Shown: piece after piece, positions 51,238 through 54,745 of the stretch
Layout: every line of letters starts with the position of its first letter
How positions within the stretch are numbered: the stretch's first letter is position 1
Assembly (NCBI GenBank): GCA_003220225.1
Contig: QHRU01000066.1
Coordinates: 1-54,745, forward strand
Reading direction: 5' to 3'
DNA: 54,745 bases
Source: Candidatus Rokuibacteriota bacterium
GTDB lineage: Bacteria; Methylomirabilota; Methylomirabilia; Rokubacteriales; CSP1-6
Program-made: the position numbers and the translations under genes
Notes under the pieces: model-generated
What the model was told of the DNA's origin: nothing
Database searches by the model: none
The model's input: the letters and a program-made list of their open reading frames with translations, nothing else

Positions 51238-52677
51238 ATGGCGATCCTCCGCCTCGACCGGCTGGGGCCGGGCGCCGCGGCGTTGCTGCGGGCGCTGGGC
51301 GCGCCGCCGGGCGCCGCGCTCGTCGGCGGCGCCATCCGCGACGTGGTGCTCCGGCGCACGGAGGCGGACCCGAGCCGGGACATCGACGTCGCGGTGCCGT
51401 CGGGCGCGCTGGAGCTCGCGCGCCGCTGCGCCGAGCGCCTGCGCGGCACCTGCGTGGTGCTCGACGCCGAGCGCGGCGCCGCCCGGGTGATCGCCGACGG
51501 CGGCCTCACGCTCGATCTGACCGACTTCCGCGGGCCGTCCCTCGAGGCCGATCTCGCCGCGCGCGACTTCACGGTCGACGCGCTCGCCGTCCCGCTGGGG
51601 ACGCTGGTCACCCGCGGCCGGGCGCCGATCGTCGATCCCACCGGCGGGCTCGCGGATCTCGCGGCGCGCCGCCTGCGCCCGGCCGGCCCCGGCGTGCTCG
51701 ACGACGACCCGCTGCGCGCGCTGCGCGCCGTCCGGCTGGAGGCGACCCTCGGGCTCCGGCTCACGGCGCCGGCCGCGCGGGCCGTGCGCCGCGCGGCGCC
51801 CGGCCTCGAGCGCGTCTCGCCGGAGCGCGTGCGCGACGAGCTGCTGATCCTCCTGGCGCTGCCGGACACCGCCCGCGCGCTGCGCCGGGCCGACGCCCTC
51901 GGCCTGCTCGCCGTCGTCGTGCCGGAGATCGAGGCGATGCGCGTCACCGCGCAGCCGGCGCCGCACCGCTTCGACGTGCTCGAGCACTCCCTGCGCGCGG
52001 TGGCCGGGTGCGACCGGCTGCTCGCCCGCCTGGACGCGCTGGCCCCGTATGGCGAGGAGCTGGCCGCGCACGTGGCCGAGCCGCTCGGCGGCGGCGCGCG
52101 GCGGGCAGCGGCCCTGAAGCTGGCCGCGCTGCTGCACGACGTCAGCAAGCCCGAGACGCGACAGCGCATCGCCGGGCGCGTGCGGTTCTTCGAGCACGAC
52201 GTGATCGGCGCGCGCCGCGTCCGCGCGCTCGGCGAGCGCCTGCGGCTGCCCGAGCGCGTGATCGCGGTCGTCGAGCGCCTCGTGCGTCATCACCTGCGGC
52301 CGATGCACCTGGGCCACGCCGCGGCCATCACGCCGCGGGCGCGCTACCGCTTCTACCGCGACCTGCGCGAGGACACGCGCGATCTCTTGTTGCTCGTGCT
52401 CGCCGACGCGGCCGCGGTCACCGGCGCCTCGCCGCTCGCCACCTGGCGTCGCGCGGGCGTCGTGCGCGAGCTCTTCGCCGGCTGGAGCGAGCAGCGCGAG
52501 GCGGAGACGCGGCCGGCGCTCCTGCGCGGCGAGGACGTGATGGCGCGCTTCTCGCTGGAACCTGGACCCCGGGTCGGCTGGTTGCTCGCACAGGCGCGCG
52601 AAGCGCAGGACCTGGGGCGCGTGCGCAGCCGTGAGGAGGCGCTGGCGTACCTTGACTCGCTCGACCCCGGCCCGTAA
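51238..52677 (+). CDS. CCA-adding/poly(A) polymerase family nucleotidyltransferase with HD domain
   Basis: A 479-aa class II tRNA nucleotidyltransferase family protein: ALVGGAIRDVVLRR (nucleotide loop), SRDIDVAVP (catalytic DxD), DFRGPSLEADLAARDFTVDA, and LDDDPLRALRAVRLEA; then an HD domain (LKLAALLHDVSKPETR, VRHHLRPMHLG). It may mature tRNA 3' ends or add poly(A). The tRNA-Gly gene nearby encodes its own CCA, so repair is the probable use. ATG 51238 follows GGAGAGGGGGG. Confidence 0.93.
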   Translation: MAILRLDRLGPGAAALLRALGAPPGAALVGGAIRDVVLRRTEADPSRDIDVAVPSGALELARRCAERLRGTCVVLDAERGAARVIADGGLTLDLTDFRGPSLEADLAARDFTVDALAVPLGTLVTRGRAPIVDPTGGLADLAARRLRPAGPGVLDDDPLRALRAVRLEATLGLRLTAPAARAVRRAAPGLERVSPERVRDELLILLALPDTARALRRADALGLLAVVVPEIEAMRVTAQPAPHRFDVLEHSLRAVAGCDRLLARLDALAPYGEELAAHVAEPLGGGARRAAALKLAALLHDVSKPETRQRIAGRVRFFEHDVIGARRVRALGERLRLPERVIAVVERLVRHHLRPMHLGHAAAITPRARYRFYRDLREDTRDLLLLVLADAAAVTGASPLATWRRAGVVRELFAGWSEQREAETRPALLRGEDVMARFSLEPGPRVGWLLAQAREAQDLGRVRSREEALAYLDSLDPGP

Positions 52678-52726
52678 TGTACCGGCACCACACAGCAAAT
52701 CATCCCTCGCCTGAGGAGGGTCTCAG

Positions 52727-54268
52727 ATGATCCATGGGCGTAACGTCATCACGGTTCTCGCCGTGCTGCTGCTGCCCGTCGCGGCGGCGGCGGCGCCGGC
52801 GGGCAAGGTCGTGATCGCGCAGGGCGTCGATCCGACCACGCTCGACATCATGAACCAGCAGGAGTCGCCGGCGTCGATCATCGCCGCACACATCTTCGAA
52901 ACGCTCTGGGAGCGCGATCCGAACCTCAAGATCATCCCCGCCCTTGCCACCGAGATGCCGAAGCTGGTGGCGCCGACCACGTGGGAGGTCAAGCTCCGCA
53001 AGGGCGTCAAGTTCCACAACGGCGAGGACTTCAATGCCGAGTCGGCGAAGTTCAGCATCGAGCGCGTCAAGGATCCCAAGCTGCGCGCGTCGTCGAACTT
53101 CCGCCCCATCGAGTCGGTCGAGGTCGTGGACCCGTACACGATCCGCGTGCACACCGCCAAGCCGTGGCCGACCTTCCTCACGGTCATGACCTTCGCGCAG
53201 GCGGCGATGTACCCGCCCAAGGCGTATGCCGGCAAGCAGCCCGCCGACATCTCGCGGCAGCCGATCGGCACCGGCCCCTACACGTTCGTGCGCTGGGCCA
53301 AGGACGAGGAGGTCGTGCTGGAGGCCAACACCGCGTGGTGGCGCGGGGAGCCCAAGGTCAAGACGGTCGTGTTCCGGCCGATCCCCGACGACGCGGTGCG
53401 TGTGGCCGCGCTGCAGAACGGCGAGATCGACGTGGCGGTCAACATTCCGCCGCACCTCGCCAACCCGATCGCCAACCATCCGAGGCTGTTCCTGACCACG
53501 GCGCCGTCGATCCGCACGATCCAGCTGATGTTCCAGACGCACAACTTCGACGAGAAGACGCACCAGGTGACGGGCGTCTACGAGGGCCCCACCAAGGACA
53601 AGCGCGTGCGGCAGGCGATCCAGTACGCCCTCGACGTGGACGAGATCATCAAGGGCGTGCTCGACGGCAAGGCCATGCGGATGGCGACGATGCTGACGCC
53701 GATGCACTTCGGCTTCGATCCCGCGCTCAAGCCGATCAAGCAGGACGTCGCGAAGGTGAAGAAGCTCCTCACCGAGGCCGGCTATCCGAACGGCCTCGAG
53801 CTGACCCTCAACGGCCCCCAGGGCCGCTACGTCCGTGACAAGGAAGTGGCCGAGGCCTCCGCCGGCCAGCTCACCAAGGCCGGGATCCGGACGACGGTGA
53901 AGACCTTCGAGTTCGTGAACTACCTCAACAACATGACCTACAAGCACAAGGGCGGGCCCGTGTGGTTGATCGGCTGGGGCACGCCGACCATCGACGCCGA
54001 GACGGTGTACAACCCGCTCTTCCGCACCGGCAGCCAGCTCGGGACGTACTCGAACCCGGACCTCGACGGGCTGGTGGAGGCCGCGCAGAAGGAGATGGAC
54101 GAGAAGAAGCGGCTGGCGCTCTTCCACCAGATCAACAAGCTCTGGATCGAGGACGCCGCCGCCGCGCCGCTCTACCAGCAGCTCGATCTCTACGGCGCGA
54201 GCAAGCGCATCACCTGGAAGGCGCGCAGCGACGAGCGGATCAAGGCTACGGAGATGACGATCAAGTAG
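52727..54268 (+). CDS. Orphan ABC-transporter peptide-binding protein (SBP family 5)
   Basis: A 513-aa exported solute-binding protein. Signal peptide VITVLAVLLLPVAAAAAPAG (residues 7-26) without a lipobox. Family 5 signatures are IAQGVDPTTLDIMNQQESPA, LRKGVKFHNGEDFNAESAKF, QPIGTGPYTFVRW and VRQAIQYALDVDEII. It should bind oligopeptides or similar molecules in the periplasm. No permease is adjacent; the DppBCDF-like operon at 23284-27031 lacks a binding protein, so they may work together. GAGGAGGGTCTCAG precedes the ATG. Confidence 0.95.
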   Translation: MIHGRNVITVLAVLLLPVAAAAAPAGKVVIAQGVDPTTLDIMNQQESPASIIAAHIFETLWERDPNLKIIPALATEMPKLVAPTTWEVKLRKGVKFHNGEDFNAESAKFSIERVKDPKLRASSNFRPIESVEVVDPYTIRVHTAKPWPTFLTVMTFAQAAMYPPKAYAGKQPADISRQPIGTGPYTFVRWAKDEEVVLEANTAWWRGEPKVKTVVFRPIPDDAVRVAALQNGEIDVAVNIPPHLANPIANHPRLFLTTAPSIRTIQLMFQTHNFDEKTHQVTGVYEGPTKDKRVRQAIQYALDVDEIIKGVLDGKAMRMATMLTPMHFGFDPALKPIKQDVAKVKKLLTEAGYPNGLELTLNGPQGRYVRDKEVAEASAGQLTKAGIRTTVKTFEFVNYLNNMTYKHKGGPVWLIGWGTPTIDAETVYNPLFRTGSQLGTYSNPDLDGLVEAAQKEMDEKKRLALFHQINKLWIEDAAAAPLYQQLDLYGASKRITWKARSDERIKATEMTIK

Positions 54269-54278
54269 CGTGGGAAGC

Positions 54279-54420
54279 GGCGAGCGGGGCGGCGCGGCGG
54301 GTCGTTCGACCACGCAAATCGACTGAGGGCTGCGCCTGTCAGCGGGCACCGATTCGCAGCCGGAGCCGACGCAATACCCGAAACACGGGTCTCACGACCC
54401 GCCGCGCCGCCCCGCTCGCC
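54279..54420 (-). repeat. Long inverted-repeat element, copy B (142 nt)
   Basis: Perfect 27-bp arms at 54279-54305 and 54394-54420, with the inner hairpin ACCCG-AAACA-CGGGT (54376-54390, plus-strand reading). Orientation is opposite to copy A. The interior is about 85% similar, while the inner ends of the arms differ (GGGTCGT against CTCTGT) but remain fully paired in each copy. It begins 10 nt after the binding-protein stop and may terminate that transcript. Confidence 0.85.
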
Positions 54421-54453
54421 GGTCTCGCGTCTGCTGCGGCTCTGGCGCAAGAT

Positions 54454-54479
54454 GAGTAATGCGTAATGAGGAGTAATAT
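54454..54479 (+). promoter_or_regulatory. tRNA promoter region with GAGTAAT-type repeats
   Basis: GAGTAAT, GCGTAAT and GAGTAAT recur here, and TAATAT (54474-54479) is 12 nt upstream of the tRNA, suitable as its -10. The repeated heptads are an AT-rich island. Confidence 0.45.
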
Positions 54480-54491
54480 AGGGGGCGGCGA

Positions 54492-54566
54492 GCGGCCGTA
54501 ATTCAGTGGCAGAATGCCAGCTTCCCAAGCTGGACGTCGCCGGTTCGAATCCGGTCGGCCGCTCCA
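54492..54566 (+). tRNA. tRNA-Gly (anticodon CCC)
   Basis: A complete cloverleaf: acceptor GCGGCCG/CGGCCGC (54492-54498 and 54556-54562), anticodon stem CCAGC/GCTGG around loop TTCCCAA, T-arm GCCGG-TTCGAAT-CCGGT, discriminator T and encoded CCA to 54566. The anticodon CCC reads GGG. Confidence 0.97.
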
Positions 54567-54572
54567 ATTTTT

Positions 54573-54601
54573 CGGGGCCCTGCGCCGCGCGCAGGGCCCC
54601 G
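54573..54601 (+). terminator. GC-rich hairpin after tRNA-Gly
   Basis: A perfect 13-bp stem (54573-54585 pairing with 54589-54601) with a 3-nt loop begins 7 nt after the CCA end; TTTTT precedes rather than follows it. It is likely a termination or processing signal. Confidence 0.6.
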
Positions 54602-54639
54602 AGCCACTTCCATCGGCCGTGGGAAGAGGACACGACACC

Positions 54640-54726
54640 ATGTACAAGATCCTCGGCGCCATCCTCGTGGCCGCGCTCATCGCAGACTTCGCCTGGGTCA
54701 TCCACACTGCGTTGAACGCGCACTGA
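54640..54726 (+). CDS. 28-aa single-span membrane peptide
   Basis: MYKILGAILVAALIADFAWV followed by IHTALNAH. It is one hydrophobic helix with a polar end, with GGGAAGAGGA placed 9 nt before ATG 54640. A good ribosome site, correct hydrophobic pattern and the small gap after the tRNA hairpin support translation. No family is recognised. Confidence 0.5.
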   Translation: MYKILGAILVAALIADFAWVIHTALNAH

Positions 54727-54745
54727 CAGGGGCTCAGGCCGCTCG

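Noticed and set aside
54190-54723. Minus-strand ORF of 177 codons across the tRNA
   Set aside because: It reads antisense through tRNA-Gly, giving the familiar artefact (RPTGFEPATSSLGSW), and through the repeat element.

Overview
This 54.7 kb window is a high-GC (roughly 70%) bacterial chromosome segment with no plasmid, phage or insertion-sequence genes. The gene mix suggests a soil or subsurface bacterium of the Candidatus Rokubacteria/Methylomirabilota type or a deep-branching proteobacterial relative: an Ehr-like membrane oxidoreductase, separate LigD-type modules plus a LigB-type ligase, NtrB/NtrC-like systems, oligopeptide-type ABC transport and several selenoproteins. This assignment is inference; no rRNA or marker set is present to settle it.

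Layout. 0-0.8 kb: end of a bufferin-type HvfB (DUF692) gene and HvfC. 0.9-2.1 kb: a minus-strand pair of oxidant-defence genes, each interrupted by one in-frame TGA exactly at the catalytic Cys position and each followed by a SECIS-like hairpin (peroxiredoxin-like and OsmC-like selenoproteins). 2.1-4.2 kb: ECF sigma, anti-sigma, GT-C glycosyltransferase. 4.2-9.7 kb: TIGR04282 transferase, SDR, MFS, HAD, glycine-rich RRM protein, a small membrane protein that is probably a third selenoprotein, and a coiled-coil protein. 9.7-11.3 kb: large unknown protein. 11.3-16 kb: one operon with htrA, an unknown gene, an OmpR-type two-component system and a half-size UPF0016 transporter, preceded by three 11-bp-spaced direct repeats. 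16-23.2 kb: DUF420, PhzF-like, methyltransferase, DUF362 remnant, LigD phosphoesterase and ligase as separate genes, a HAD-ATPase fusion, a CoA transferase. 23.2-27 kb: oligopeptide-type ABC transporter whose binding-protein gene seems reduced to a signal-peptide leader. 27-34.5 kb: ArsR-headed, tightly overlapped six-gene Hyf/Ehr-like complex whose large subunit lacks NiFe-ligand cysteines. 34.5-41.4 kb: glycosyltransferase, second RRM protein, DedA, NtrB/NtrC-like pair, glycogen synthase-like enzyme, HAD-IIA. 41.4-44.2 kb: a decayed zone with receiver proteins, gene fragments and a sigma-54 activator under its own sigma-54-type promoter. 44.4-50.4 kb: TatA/B with a C-terminal Cys-rich domain, LexA and small partner, GAF/HD-GYP protein, LigB-type ligase, RAD55/KaiC-like ATPase. 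50.4-54.7 kb: enoyl-CoA hydratase, CCA/poly(A) polymerase, orphan peptide-binding protein, tRNA-Gly(CCC), small membrane peptide.

Three non-coding patterns cut across the genes. (1) Many start codons lie 6-9 nt after a TANNNT box, suggesting leaderless mRNAs; three divergent gene pairs share one overlapping pair of such boxes. (2) A short double-hairpin cassette occurs between convergent genes four times, with compensatory base changes, and probably acts as a two-way terminator. (3) A ~140-nt element with perfect 25-27-bp terminal inverted repeats occurs twice in opposite orientation; the arms differ between copies yet pair perfectly within each copy. The selenoprotein trio, the overlapping leaderless promoters and the covarying ~140-nt element are the most novel items.
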